Positions 1-12,010 of a DNA stretch of 64,000 nucleotides are shown piece after piece. This DNA is from Nymphaea colorata (Eukaryota; Streptophyta; Magnoliopsida; Nymphaeales; Nymphaeaceae): assembly GCF_008831285.2 (NCBI RefSeq), contig NC_045145.1, positions 8,678,802 through 8,742,801 on the forward strand, written 5' to 3'. The position numbers and the translations under genes are program-made. A model generated the notes under the pieces. It searched no databases and was not told where the DNA came from. It worked only from the letters and a program-made list of their open reading frames with translations. The stretch's first letter is position 1. Each line of letters begins with the position of its first letter.

Positions 1-369
1 AAAAAATTCATCACATCATTCATAAGCCATAATATATTAACAATACATTTAGAATTGAGAAATAAGAAATTCATAAGAACATAATAGACGCCCATCACAA
101 CTTTGAAGTTTAAACTTTAAAGTGTTTTAGCTTATATTACAAGTTCACAACACATAATATCTCATGATTATCATCAATCAAGGTCTCATCGTTCCCACAG
201 GGCCATAAGTCAACCTTCTTCTCCACGAGCGAGTTCTCCCCTAAATCGACAATTTATCATACAAATGGGCAATTTTTGTAGAAAAGTAAAACTTCCCCTT
301 TTCACAACTTTTAGACATTTTTAGCAAGAGGGAGAGAGACGTTTCTTTGTAAAAAAACATAAAAAATCA

Positions 370-545
370 TTTTATCCCTGTACCGTATGATACGGGGGTG
401 TATCGGCCGTATCGCACGATGCGGCCAATACGCCTACTACATACAAGTTGTATCATATATTGTAGGCGTATCGTATAGGTTTTTTAAACATATATGATAC
501 GTATCGCACGATATGGGCCCGTATTGTGCGATACCGATAACATTG
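370..545. repeat. palindrome-rich repeat built on GTATCGCACGAT-like words
   Basis: The stretch contains several near-palindromic words (GTATCGCACGATGCGGCC, CGTATCGCACGATATGGG, ATTGTGCGATACC, GTAGGCGTATCG) in both orientations. This looks like the core of a small inverted-repeat element (MITE-like). No clear target duplication was found, so its limits are approximate. GC content is clearly higher than in the AT-rich flanks. Confidence 0.45.
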
Positions 546-2588
546 GGTTTATTATCAAGTCACATATGCCATGAGCGATATAATATAAGACATGGACAAG
601 TGTTATGAGGACAGAAACAAGAGATCATCTGCTTCCCCATACCCAAGTTAGAAACCAATATATACTACCAAATCCACTCCAGCAAGGCAACCATTTACTA
701 AAAGTATGAAGAGCTTATTATGAGAATGTATTTGGCAAACATGGACACAATAATCCAAAAAATTCATGAACTACGCTGTACTTGTTTATTTTCCCTTCAT
801 CTACTAAAGAGAAACATGTTCTCTAAGGTACGTACATGAATAAGGCATCAATTGTATGGCATGATCATAATCATTGTATGTTTTGTTGAAGAAAAAGGCA
901 TCAATTGCAGAATCAGATCAGTATCATACAACAGAATAAATGCTTGCCTTTTATCAAATATCATCATAAATATAGCAAAGACAGTAGTTGCTACAAGCAA
1001 GCGACTTTTATTTAGATAGACCTATATGAAGTGTTCTGCATATTTAAATCCTGGTCCTCCTCAACTGACATAAGTTCCATGTCTGCTGCTCACGTTATTA
1101 TTTTTACTTGATGACAGACCTTCAAGTTCATTATATAACAACTCCCTTATGATAAGTGTATTGAAGCTTTTGTTGCACAGCTTCTTAAGTATCATATCAT
1201 GACAGTTGAATCACCTTAATTTTGCATTACCTTCTATTCCATCTTGCAGAACATATAACGTAGATTAGAGGACCAGCAAAAGTTTCCTCCATATTGGTAA
1301 GTTGATAGCAGCCTTATTATGTAACTGTACGATCTATATGGGCAGCTGATACCTCAACGCCAAAGTTACCAAAAAAGAATATAACTACATAACATGAAAA
1401 CCACAAGGTTAAACAATAAAGTAAGATATATCTGTAGCTCTTCTGGTAGGAGCATTTTGTCGCTCCAATTGCAGATAATATTAATTATTCAAGGAGGCAC
1501 AATACCATTTTGCCTCTCCAACCTCATGTCAGGTCCAAAAGAACTGAAAGTTCTGTGAGGTGTAACACTGTGAAAGATGTTATAAGCCGCTTTTCCAGCA
1601 AACCAAGATAATTAATCTTATGATTTTGAGAAGGAAGCTCTTGCTGAGACAGGCTTTGACTGCACCATAAGAAAAACAAAAACAACTAGCTCCATAATCA
1701 ATAAGAACAAACCAAAGAAAGGAAAGACCACAGATACAACAGCCTAAAGATACAAAGAAAGAAGTTCAAAGTGAAGGAAACCTAGCTTCGAGAGGAAGAA
1801 TGACAAGAAGCACTAACTTGATAAGAAGAAGTAATATAAATTGTAGTAAAGAAATTTGTGAAAGATATATCCTGCATTAGGAATGAAACGTATCAACTCA
1901 AGAAGACAATCATGTGATTTCTCAAAAGGTACTAGAGTAAGATCCTCCTGTACCCGATTATCTTCATGTACCTGATAACCTCGAGAGTTTACTCGCTGAG
2001 GATCATCCAACCTGCTTTTCCAATCACCATGCAAAATTATTTTCAGCATCTATTAATGGTATCAAATGCTCAAATGTTTTAGCTTAGGGTTTTTACCCTA
2101 CCTCAATGCAGACACATTTCTTTCCAATTTGAAGCTATTAAAGAGAGAAACAGGCAAACAGCAATCCTTGTTTTTTTTTGAGACAAGGGTAACAATCATA
2201 TGAATCACCATGACCATGGCTGCGCTTTCACTTGTTGAAGCTGAATGGGAAGATTATTCTTTTATTTTTAGCGTTAACGCACGATAATCAAGATATTCAT
2301 ATTTTACCGGAAAAAATGGTAAAGAATTTGCTTTTGCCACTTACCAAGATCAACTGATATTTGTTCATCACGGGCGTGCAGACAAATAAAAAAGAAGTCA
2401 TTGGATCACACATAACAGAAGGAATAAGAATGTGGTGATTCAAATATGCAGGCCGTGAACAGAGTTCGTTTAAAAGAGACCAAAAACCGATACAATCTCT
2501 GGGACCAAATACAAAAGAAGAAAAATAATAAATTCAGTTAACCTTGACATGGTGGGAACAAGCCGGATTCTGTCCTCCACCAAAACAT
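546..2588. other. AT-rich intergenic region, no supported gene
   Basis: No reading frame here matches a family I recognise, and no tRNA- or rRNA-like sequence was seen. The stretch lies downstream of the minus-strand methyltransferase-like gene and probably includes its 3' UTR at the right end. The only open frame of note is at 1813-2049 (-), listed separately. Confidence 0.5.
1813..2049 (-). other. unrecognised open frame, possible exon
   Basis: A 78-codon minus-strand frame has a protein-like composition (GDWKSRLDDPQRV, VQEDLTLVPFEKSHDCLLEL). A possible splice acceptor (TGCAG followed by GATATATC) lies near its end. I do not recognise the family. It lies downstream of the 2589-3770 gene on the same strand, but that gene already has its own stop codon, so this would be a separate gene or an exon relic. 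It may also be chance. Confidence 0.25.
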
Positions 2589-3770
2589 TCAATATACATA
2601 AGGCATGAACTTGTATCTAACCTTGTTCCTGTATGTTTCATAACTATCTCCGAAACTCTCCAACATCAAATCCTCTTCCAATTTAGCCTTCTGACCATAA
2701 TAGAGAACTCCAACAAACAGGATAAACAACATACTCAAAGGCGCCCGAAGCGCCGCAAAGTAAACCGCAAACAGGAACATAGTAGAAGCATAAATTGGGT
2801 GGCGAATCCAGCGAAATGGGCCAAACTGCACCACGCTAGTCGGCACAACCACCTTCTCCGAATAATTCGACAGATGAAGAACACTTTTGTACTGCATAAG
2901 CAAAACGACCATTACCAGCAACCAAATGGGCAGGTTCTGCCATCCTCCAGGGACCTGGTGAAGAGGGGGCGCCTCAAACGCAGCCAGAAAATGACTCACC
3001 AGGACGGCAGCAGCAAACGCCACTCTGTAGGGGAGAGGGAGCCTCACATCCCATTTCTCGTCGTGGGGCCTGAGGTAATAATCCCCATAGAGCCTCTTCC
3101 TCACGCTGACATTGAAGAAGAAGAAGTAATGGTAGATGAAGAAAAAAGCTACAGGCCAGCCTTCCAAAAAGCCATTAGCAACGGCAGGCGGCACAAGGGT
3201 GAGCCAGGTAAAGGCGGAGGAGACCACCACCAGCTGCTCCCAGATGGAAGCTTTACCGGCGGAATGCTTGTAAGCAAAATACAAGCCAAGGGCGCCCAAT
3301 GAAAAGGCGACCATCCATGGCCAGAACAGCCAGGTCCAGCTGAAGTACATCAAGAAAAAGGGATCAGTCGCGAGCCTCAGGACGCTCTTCGCTGCGGCAA
3401 CGGCCAAAGAGAGGAAGCCCACCCATTTGCACACCTCCAGAGGCGTCAATCCGGAGGCCCTCTGAACCAACGACTCTGCAGACATCAGCGACCAATGAGG
3501 TATACGGCTCTTCTCCTTGGTGGTAGCGCCAGTAGTAGACGGTGGTTCTGTTCTGAGGATTTTCTCAGGCTTTGGAACTCCATTTCCTTGGTTGAAGGCC
3601 CTGCAACTAAAGGCGATGCTGCTGCGGCAGAACGACGGCTTCAGTTGGGGGCAGCAGGGTTTTAGGCGCCGGCTTAGGAAGAAGGAGTAGGAGGAAGGCT
3701 TTTGCGGACCTTGTGTCGAGGGTCTAAGAGTGGAGAGAGAGGCATTGGGAAATAAGGTAGGGGCCGCCAT
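2589..3770 (-). CDS. chloroplast-targeted ICMT/PEMT-like membrane methyltransferase family protein
   Basis: A single uninterrupted frame of 393 codons. The first ~60 residues are rich in Ser, Pro, Arg and Leu with few acidic residues, typical of a chloroplast transit peptide. The rest has several hydrophobic, aromatic-rich segments expected to cross a membrane. The C-terminal part (about residues 310-393) carries the pattern of the isoprenylcysteine carboxyl methyltransferase/phospholipid methyltransferase family: GPFRWIRHPIYAS near residues 317-329, then LEEDLMLESFGDSYETYR about 35 residues later. In family members these bind S-adenosylmethionine and close the active site. The true substrate cannot be read from the sequence; plastid members of this superfamily act on small lipophilic acceptors. 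The start was chosen because AAGATGGCG is a good plant initiation context (A at -3, G at +4), is first in the frame, and gives a sensible transit peptide. A TATA box lies about 125 bp upstream. No intron is needed. Confidence 0.85.
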   Translation of the reverse strand: MAAPTLFPNASLSTLRPSTQGPQKPSSYSFFLSRRLKPCCPQLKPSFCRSSIAFSCRAFNQGNGVPKPEKILRTEPPSTTGATTKEKSRIPHWSLMSAESLVQRASGLTPLEVCKWVGFLSLAVAAAKSVLRLATDPFFLMYFSWTWLFWPWMVAFSLGALGLYFAYKHSAGKASIWEQLVVVSSAFTWLTLVPPAVANGFLEGWPVAFFFIYHYFFFFNVSVRKRLYGDYYLRPHDEKWDVRLPLPYRVAFAAAVLVSHFLAAFEAPPLHQVPGGWQNLPIWLLVMVVLLMQYKSVLHLSNYSEKVVVPTSVVQFGPFRWIRHPIYASTMFLFAVYFAALRAPLSMLFILFVGVLYYGQKAKLEEDLMLESFGDSYETYRNKVRYKFMPYVY

Positions 3771-3894
3771 CTTCCTCTGGTTAAACCCTTTAAAGGCGAT
3801 TGAGGAGTAGCTGGCAGAAGACGGGCGCTGCCGCCATGGATTTTGTTATTTGTGCACTATCGCGATGAGGACGAGCCGGATGGCCTCCCAGGGT

Positions 3895-3902
3895 TTTATA
3901 TA
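3895..3902 (-). promoter_or_regulatory. TATA box of the methyltransferase-like gene
   Basis: On the minus strand the sequence reads CGGTATATAAAACCC, a good plant TATA box. It lies about 125 bp upstream of the ATG at 3770, leaving room for a 5' UTR of roughly 90-95 bases. Confidence 0.6.
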
Positions 3903-4179
3903 CCGGTTCGTCTTTGTCGGGAAAGACGCTGTCCCGCGTCCGTAAAGACCATAGTGGATCGCTGTTGGCATCGTTGGGACGTGAAACCGGCGAAATTTTG
4001 TGGGAAAGTAGGTCATATACACTTCCATGGTCCACGAAAATTTTGCACACTTGTAATGCAGTCGTGTGGTGGTTGAAGGTTTTGCGGTTGAACAATAGAA
4101 TCGAGATTGAAAGAAAGGCTAATGTATGTGCATGTCGTAATAACCAATGTTATAACCAATATACCTCTCTGAACGTAAA

Positions 4180-4640
4180 TAAACATATTCGTTTTTTTAT
4201 CCCGTTCTTTTCGTTATTACATACATATGTCGTTATCTCATACTCTTTTTGTTATCTCAAACGCTACATGATATGTCTTGTTATTTTATACCTCTGTCGT
4301 TATCTTAGATACTATAAGACATGTTTCGTTATTTCATACTCATATACTCATATTTTTATCTTAGATGCTAAAAGACCCATGTTGTTATATCATACCCCGT
4401 TGTCATCTCAGATTCTATAGGACCTGGTTTGTTGTCTCATATCTCTGTTGTTATCTCAGATGTTATGAGATGCATTATTTGTTATCGCTTCTTTTGTTAT
4501 CTCAGACATTATAGGATGTCTTACCTGCATTGTTATTTCAGATTCTATATGCCGTATTATTTGGTCTTGTCCCTTTTATTATCTGAGATGCTATAAGTTG
4601 TGTTATTTAGTCGCATCCATTTTGTTATCTCAGACGCTAT
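4180..4640. repeat. degenerate tandem repeat with TTATCTCA core
   Basis: Roughly ten diverged units of about 40-60 bp each contain a word like TTGTTATCTCAGA followed by a CTATATGACATG-like tail. The same core recurs at 18560-18770, 19726-19925 and 59037-59330 (inverted), so this is a dispersed family rather than one local minisatellite. No coding potential. Confidence 0.55.
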
Positions 4641-5555
4641 ATGACATATGTTAAGAATGTCTATTGTTTAATGTTAGGGCATTGAAGTAAATATAGACAT
4701 TGTATCTTATTTGTCACAAAGGTCAATACTAAAAGTTTGTATATTAGTAGTAAGGTCCACCCTTGTGTACGATCATTGTGTGCATAGGCTGGTGCACAAA
4801 ACTAGCTTTAGTAATCTTGACAGTCCGCTGGTAACACATGCACGTTTTCAGCTAATTCTTTTAGCCACACGACCCATAGATCAAAAGAAGATTATTCTTT
4901 AAACTTGGAAACTACCATTTATACTTTGTGGAAAGTTTTATCGATCAAAGATTAGAAGAGGAATAATGTTTATACTTGGGAAAGTGTTATCTGAAAGTTT
5001 TCGCAATGAGTATGGGTAGAGACCGCAAGGCACTACCAAAACATGTCATTCTTTAGACCGCTCATCTCTCTAAAATTAGACAACTGCTAGACCTCTTAAC
5101 ATTTTTTGGAGTATAGAAATTAAATGTGAATTAAACATTTTAACACTTCTTAAAGTCTAAAAATTAGCAGTGAATAATTACAAGTTATGATGAAATGGCT
5201 ACTACTTGTAAGATTTTACAAATGAGCATATCTTTGAGAGTATAACCTTAATTCAGAAAGCCTTTCATGAAACCAACATTTGTCTTAATGAAAACAAATT
5301 TCCAGCCAATTATTTGTTCATTAGATTTGTAAGCAAGACTGCCAACCATTATGTTACCAATGTCAAGTACTTAGCCTTAGACCATGTGTACTCTCGTGTA
5401 CAACCTAATGTTATCTATGTGGAGGTCTATAAGCTTGTGCAATTAGTAAGTGGTATGTTATCTCATGTACTAGTTGTTTTGTCTGTGCCATTATGATGTG
5501 TATTCTAATTGAAAATTTTTCTTCCAAATGTTGATTGTTCTCACATGTTTTCAAG

Positions 5556-5866
5556 TAGACCTGGGCAACGGGCCGGCCCGGCCCAGGTCGGCCCGTCAGG
5601 CCCGAAACCTGGCCCGGGCCCGGCCCCATAGACCGAGTCCCGGCCCATGGCCTGGCGCGTTTGGTAATAAAAAATATTTTTTTATTTATAAAATAAATTT
5701 TTAATAATATAAAATATATTTTTACTAATAAAATACATATTATTAAATTTTAAAAATATATTTTTTAATTTATAAACGAGTCGGGCCGTTTTCTCGGCCC
5801 AAACCCGGACCCGACTGGGCTGGGTACTGGGTACCCGATGGGTACCCGGCCCGTTGCCCAGGTTTA
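5556..5866. mobile_element. hAT-type MITE, 311 bp, TSD TTTTCAAG
   Basis: The terminal inverted repeats are TAGACCTGGGCAACGGGCC at the left and TAAACCTGGGCAACGGGCC (reverse complement) at the right. The element is flanked by perfect 8-bp direct repeats TTTTCAAG at 5548-5555 and 5867-5874. An 8-bp target duplication and a TAG-type terminus are hallmarks of the hAT superfamily. GC-rich arms enclose an AT-rich core (about 5665-5775) with no coding capacity, so it is a non-autonomous deletion derivative. Its termini resemble those of the element at 18771-19725. Confidence 0.85.
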
Positions 5867-5874
5867 TTTTCAAG

Positions 5875-8800
5875 TAGTGTCTAAGCTTGATTATTTAATG
5901 TTGTCTTGTTGCTTTCTTAGATAGAATCCCAACTGCATTTTCTGATATGAAGCCATTTTAGTTCTTCATTGTCAATCAGCTACTTTTCATGACGCCTTTG
6001 CTTAGGGGTTTACTCTAGTCCTATCACTTGGCATGAAAAGTAGAGAACAATTACCTACTCCAATCAAGTTGCGATAATCATTTAAGTGATGCACCCATAC
6101 TGCCAAGGTTACTTGAATACCTATGAGATGAATTCTATTTGGCCTCACTTAGACCTTATGCAGTTGACGAAATTAGTTTTTCTTTAGCTAGTTTTAGACC
6201 ACATCTGAGTTCATCAAGTAGCAAACTAGCAAAAGCAAACTAACGAAAACTTTTAACAAAAAAAAAAAGACGCAAGAAAGAATAGAGTAAATGGAATACA
6301 ACACAATTAAGTGGTTCCGTCTTGGATGACCTACATCTATAGTAAGTTCTTGCTTTCTTGATTCTTTCAATAAACTTTAATGTTAACATTTGTTTTTATT
6401 TTTGTCTCGACACAACCATTATGACCAGTATGGCTGTTGATGGAGAAGTTGGAGCTTATATCCATTTCATTATTGATTGTTGTGATTTTCTTTACTTGCT
6501 GGTTCCATTCTGGTATCATTGCCTTTTTATTGACCTTAGTTGTTGCGGTGGAGGAGTTGTTCCTAAGATTACCTCCTCAGGTTCACCGTATCTTCACCAG
6601 CACTACAACAATAACTAGTATACCCTATGGTTTGTTTGGCATGAGAAATGATGTATTAATATTTATTGAATGAATAAGTGCACCATTATTTTGCCTAATA
6701 TTTGTGCTAAATTCATGAAACATTCCAATAGTGTTCATCATGCTAAACGGGATCAATAGGTCTTGCATGAGGTGTCTTCCGTAGCATATAATGCTCCAGC
6801 ATTGCACACATAGTTAAAACACTTGTGAGGTTTAAAAAGCAGATTTTGGGTCAAATATTTTCATGCAGCCCACCAAAAAGAGGGGGAGAGAAGTTTTTCT
6901 CTATGATAGAATATTGCTAAGGTAGCATCTGTATGACACCTTAAAAAATATAATGTTTTCTTAAATAGTTTACACAAAAGAAGAAGAAGAATAGAAATAG
7001 AAGAGTTGGCTATAAGCCTATGGACCATCAACTACATAAACATATCCCAGTTTTTTAACATCTTGGCTAAGCAGCAATATGGGATGCTCATGCAGCCAAC
7101 CTCAGCATTGCTTGGGAAGCAAGTAGGATCTAATCAAATGTTGAGTCAAGCAAATAACAATGCACTTGGGATAAGTGATGCAGTGCTGCAAGGACGAAGC
7201 ATATCAGTGCAACATGGCCAGCAATCCCTTTGAAAGTTGCAGTCTTGTTTATAAGTTCCCACGTGTAGCATTAGGCTGACACTGGAGTGCTTCCATTGGA
7301 CACGTATTCTATCTCCACAACCATGTATGGTGGCGCAGGGTTGAACAAGTGAAAGCTTGATGTCAAGTAGGGCATTTGCTTATCCAAAAATCATGTAGAT
7401 AACATTCTTATAGATGATCTCTATAAACATCATGAGAAAACAAAAATCATAAAGATTAAATGGGTCACTTTATCAAATATTAAAGACAACGAAGCATTGA
7501 ATCAGTGCTAGCAAATAATTGGTTCCATGATCCTTACTCTATCTCTACTTGCAAAATCAAGTATGTTACCTTTCTGACTTGCGGATATTGATACACATAT
7601 GAAAAGGTATATGAAACTAGTATTCTTCAATTGTAGGATTTACAGTGAAAAATCTACCCATCCATAAGCTAGAAAGGTGGTTCACTAAACAAAAAATGAG
7701 AAGAACAAAACATGACATTCAAACAAAATGCTAGCAAGGCATATAATTAGTATGTCCCATCGAGTTTGCTAAAAATTTTTCAAAAGTTATATAAGCGTTG
7801 TCTATATAAAATGTAATGAACAAGTGAAATAAAATAAGTATATGATGGACTCTCCTACGATGGAGCTGCAGTTAGAGATGCCTTATTCAGGACAAATTCT
7901 ACATTATAAGTTCTCATCTCTTGCTTTCTCTCTCTTTCCTCTCCTATAGTTTATCAAGCAGCACCCTCATCGTGAATGTTCACCCACCTTCCTTCAATAG
8001 AATCCCCTAATTTTCTCCATGTTTAGCATAATCCCCTAACTACCAAACAAACTCCATCAACATTTCTAGACATCTTGAACCATCAGGGCAAGAACAACAA
8101 AAGCACTGAAGATCTAGTCGAAAGAGTGGTTTCTAAGAATCCCAACTTCCTTCCCTTTGAAGATGATAACAAAATTCCCTAATTTTTTTTGTAAACTGTT
8201 AGAAATTTATTGCTTTGAAGATAATAGCAAAAAAATTAGCATAAATGTTTAACAAAACTCAAGCCTGAATGTTGCCTCAAGTTCACTAAAGGTAGCTTTG
8301 TCACAAGAATGGTGTTTGAGAACGACTCCCATGAATATATTTGATCAACTTTTTAGGTGAGCTCATCCAAAATTACATGTGGGGTGAAAAAGCCTGGGGT
8401 ACATGTTTCATTCACTGTGTAAAAGTGGTTTTTTGAAATTAGGTTTTTCGTAAGCCTAGTTTCATGTCACTCAAACCTAAGTTAAGCTTTGTTTTAGAGG
8501 CAAAACAATGCTTTGCCCATGAAATTGCCATTTTGATAGCGTCATCCAAACAACATCTAGGAGCATGAATTTAAATGTAGAGATAAAGTGAGGGTGGTTA
8601 ACAATGATAGTTCATGACCCATGATTCTTCTCTTCATGAATGTTCAGGTCTATCTCGATATCTTTTGGCACCACTCTATTATACACTCATACATTTATAA
8701 GTTTTTCTTCCTAGTTAAAGTTACGGTAGGGTTTACAAAACTTTGTATTTTAGATGGCAAGTGAAGTCATACAATATGGTTCATGTTATAGTGTTTCATA

Positions 8801-8908
8801 GTTCCCTTCTTAGAAAAATCAATTTTCTAATCCTCTTAAAGGAAAAAGTTTTGGATTTTTAGGTGTTCTCTTTGTCATTCCTATAGAGATAAAGCTTAAT
8901 ATTTATCA
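5875..8908. other. intergenic region, no supported gene
   Basis: No family match. Two frames look slightly protein-like: 6437-6673 (+), hydrophobic, and the Gln/Asn-rich end of 7006-7233 (+; GKQVGSNQMLSQANNNALG). Neither has a convincing start, splice context or recognisable domain. The latter could be an orphan exon or a chance frame. Confidence 0.4.
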
Positions 8909-9262
8909 TGCATTGGGAAGACTGACCTGTTTGAACCGTGAGACATGACGGTTGCCTATCCAATGTAAGCCTTAAGGACAAGAGAGTGTGTTGATAATTC
9001 AAAAACAGAGTCCACACGAAAAATAAAGAACACAAGGGCATGAAATAAGGAACTTGCAATGAGCATAGATTGCCTTCATCACAAGGGAAATGTAAGCAAT
9101 GAGATCGTGATGAATTACATAGGATAGCTAAAGCCACTTACATAGGATTCAAATGTTGATCATCCAAGATATAGTTTCCTTAACATGCACTGGGACTGGT
9201 GGAAAGGTACTCTATTATAAGTAAACACAGGCATACAGAAGAGTATACTAATGTAGACATTG
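8909..9262 (-). repeat. 3' LTR of the decayed Gypsy element
   Basis: It aligns with 13931-14316 through shared blocks such as TAAGCCTTAAGG, CTTCATCACAAGGGAA and CTAAAGCCACTTACATA-like sequence. The outer end is inferred from alignment with the other copy. The inner end is fixed by the purine-rich tract beyond 9262. Confidence 0.65.
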
Positions 9263-9439
9263 GGGAATAGGCTTCTCCCTTCAAATCATGTTTCATCCTT
9301 AGCACCAACTACTACATGGTAGGCTGAGACTTCCTCTGGGTATCGTTGTTTCATCTAGAAAACATACTCCCACTTCAGTTGCTCCTCGCCTACCCACTTC
9401 ATAAGCTATTTTTTTGGCTCTCTAAGATAGTAGATTTTG

Positions 9440-10430
9440 TTTCGAAGAATCTACTCCACCTATTAGTCCGCTGCTTACTTGGTTGATGTACTTACTATAA
9501 GATTAGCTCCCGTTGTGGTGTGCTCCTCTCTAGGCCTTCACCATCGACATAGTAGGGCTTTAAGTTGCAAACATAGAACACTGGACATACCTTGAGGTCA
9601 AGCGGTAGTTCTTGCTAGTATGTCAGCTTCTCGATCCTCTTAACTATAGTGAATAGTCTCTCATACTTATGAATCAAGGCATTGTGTTACCCAATAAAGA
9701 TTCTCATATGATTTGGGTACACCTTCTCGAGGACTTAGTCTCTGACTCTAAACTCCATAGTTATTGTTGCTTGTTGGTTCACTTCTTTAATTATATGGTG
9801 GCATTGTGCAAGAACGCTTTATCTAACTCTATTTGCTCCTACCAGTCCCTAAAAAACTGGTAGGTGAAGGCTAGCCTTCATTTCTCTTAGGCAGCAAGGA
9901 TATGTGGCATCAGCAGCTGCCACCTAGTGGTTATTCGGATCGATTGTGCCCTGAAGACTCACTCTTTTGCAAGTTGTAGCAGAATTGGACTACACTTAAC
10001 AATTTCACCCTTTTTTTTGCTCATGCTAACAAAGTACCATAGGTGTTGCTCCAATAAAGTATTAATGTACTCAACCTAACCATCTGCCTACAGATAAAAG
10101 TTTGTTGAAAACAGCAAGTCTGAGCCCAGTAATTGGAACACTTTATGCTAGAACTTGTCTATGAAGTAGGAATCATGGTTGTTTACAACATTTTTTGGCA
10201 CACTCCAATACTTCATGATGTTATTTACGAACAACTTTGCCATATTTGTATAGGACATTCTTTTGAGGTTCGAATCAAGGTAACATATTTAAAAAATCAA
10301 TCCACAACCACAAACATAAAGTTGAAGCTATCTACTTTTGAGAAACTGACAATGAAATCCATTGAAAGGTTCTCTCATGGATTTTTAAGAATAGGAAGAG
10401 GTTCCAAGAGGTCGGTAGTCTTCTAATTTG
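9440..10430 (-). pseudogene. integrase remains of the decayed Gypsy element
   Basis: Near 10280-10425 the minus strand encodes LLEPLPIPKNP, then NLSMDFIVSFSKVDSF and VVVDWFFKYVTLI, the first catalytic-Asp block of a Gypsy integrase. Near 9530-9600 it encodes a C-terminal block (CPVFYVCNLKPYYVDGEG) typical of integrase C-termini. Stops and frameshifts lie between them. Confidence 0.7.
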
Positions 10431-11789
10431 TCACCTTGTCCTGTTATCAAATGAGGCATATCATCACATAGGCCTTAACTTTGTTATGCATCTATTGTTA
10501 GTAATAGTTATGTTCAAGGAGTGTTTGGGTTTGCTTCTAGACAGGATAACTTGCCCATAATGTGTCATGAAACTCTTTTAATAGCTCTCATCAAAGTTTG
10601 TTACACCTTGGCATGAACACGCATATGCGCTTGGTGAGGAGAAGTCCATCCTATAGATGGAATCTCTTAGTCTTCCCTATCTCGGCCAGGGCCACTAGGT
10701 GCTTTGTTGTGAAATCCTACCGCATGCCTTCGCAAACACGGTCGATAAGAGCACTCTCTAGCTATGCTTTGGAGGCTTTTGACCAAGTGGCCGCGAGTTT
10801 TGCCTTATGACTTAATGCATTGGCTGCGACATTGGTTCTTCTTGCCTTGTACTCCAGTGCAAAATCGAACTGCTAAAGATTATTACAAACAAGCTTTCTT
10901 TGGGGTCAACTTCTTTTGAGTTTGGAAATAACTTATTGCCACATTGTCTATCTTCACAATAAATTGAGCTCCCAATAGATAATACCTTTAAATACAAAAG
11001 TAGTGCATGAAGGTCATCATCTTCCATTCACACATGGAGTAGTGCCACTCCGCATCCTTTGGCTTCCAGCTCTCATAGACAAATGGAATGTCCCTCTTGC
11101 ATTAACCCCCTACCAATAGCAAAATCAGAAGCATTAGTGTGGACTCCAAACGGCTTCAAGTGGCTAGCTAGTTTTAGCACAAGTCCCTGCATAAGGGCCT
11201 TCTCAGCCTAGCAAAAGCATCTTGAACTAGCTCCGTCTAAGCCCATGTTTGATTTTTCATTAACAAATCAATAAGGGGCATAGCAATCAGAGAATACTCC
11301 TTGATGAACCACTGACAATAGATCGCCAACCTAAGGAAAGACTACAACTATTGGACGGCTTCAACCTCTTCCTTCGCTCATGCAACCACCACCCTCCCTC
11401 TACCATGAGCAAAGACCCACCCTTGGATACCAGATAGAGGGAAGCAATTAATAATGAACTAGAATAGAAAGGTACTTAGACTTGTTGTAGAACTTTCACT
11501 TGAACCGACACTAGCACTAGCTCCGAAACTGGAACTAGAAAGTGACACGATTCTCACTTTTGACATGTCAACAAGGTCTTATAGAATTCCTCTTAGTGGA
11601 ATGGGTGGAAGAACTGTTAGTTTGTGGATCGTGGTCTCACACACTAATCCCTATAGGTGCCCCATACTAGGCTGTTAGCACGAAGGTTCTAGACTTAGCC
11701 AAGCATTAGTGAAGCAAAACGAAGCATCAATTCAGAGCTGATTTTCTTTTCGGGTTCCAGTCCAGGATGGCCTTCATGTTCTCTGTATT

Positions 11790-12010
11790 TGTTTGCAGCT
11801 AGCCATGCCTGACAACATAGCTGTTGAAGTTGATTTCCCCTTGGCCAAAGAAGCACTTTTCCCTCTTCATATAGAGATTATTTTCTTTCAACACTTGGAA
11901 CACCATTCGCAACTAACCAACATGCTCTTTCAAGTTGTCACTCAATACCACAATGTCATCGAGTTAGACTTCTATAAACTTCTCTAGATATTGATAGGAA
12001 ATCTTGTTCA
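11790..12010 (-). pseudogene. reverse transcriptase fragment of the decayed Gypsy element
   Basis: Minus-strand translation gives LDDIVVLSDNLKEHVG followed by LRMVFQVLKENNLYMKREKC. This is the Gypsy reverse transcriptase block around the catalytic LDD/DD motif. In-frame stops interrupt it, including one just before the DD motif. Confidence 0.75.

Noticed and set aside
2544-3302. 252-codon plus-strand frame
   Set aside because: It lies entirely antisense to the well-supported methyltransferase-like gene and has low-complexity, Arg/Lys/His-rich composition; a shadow frame.
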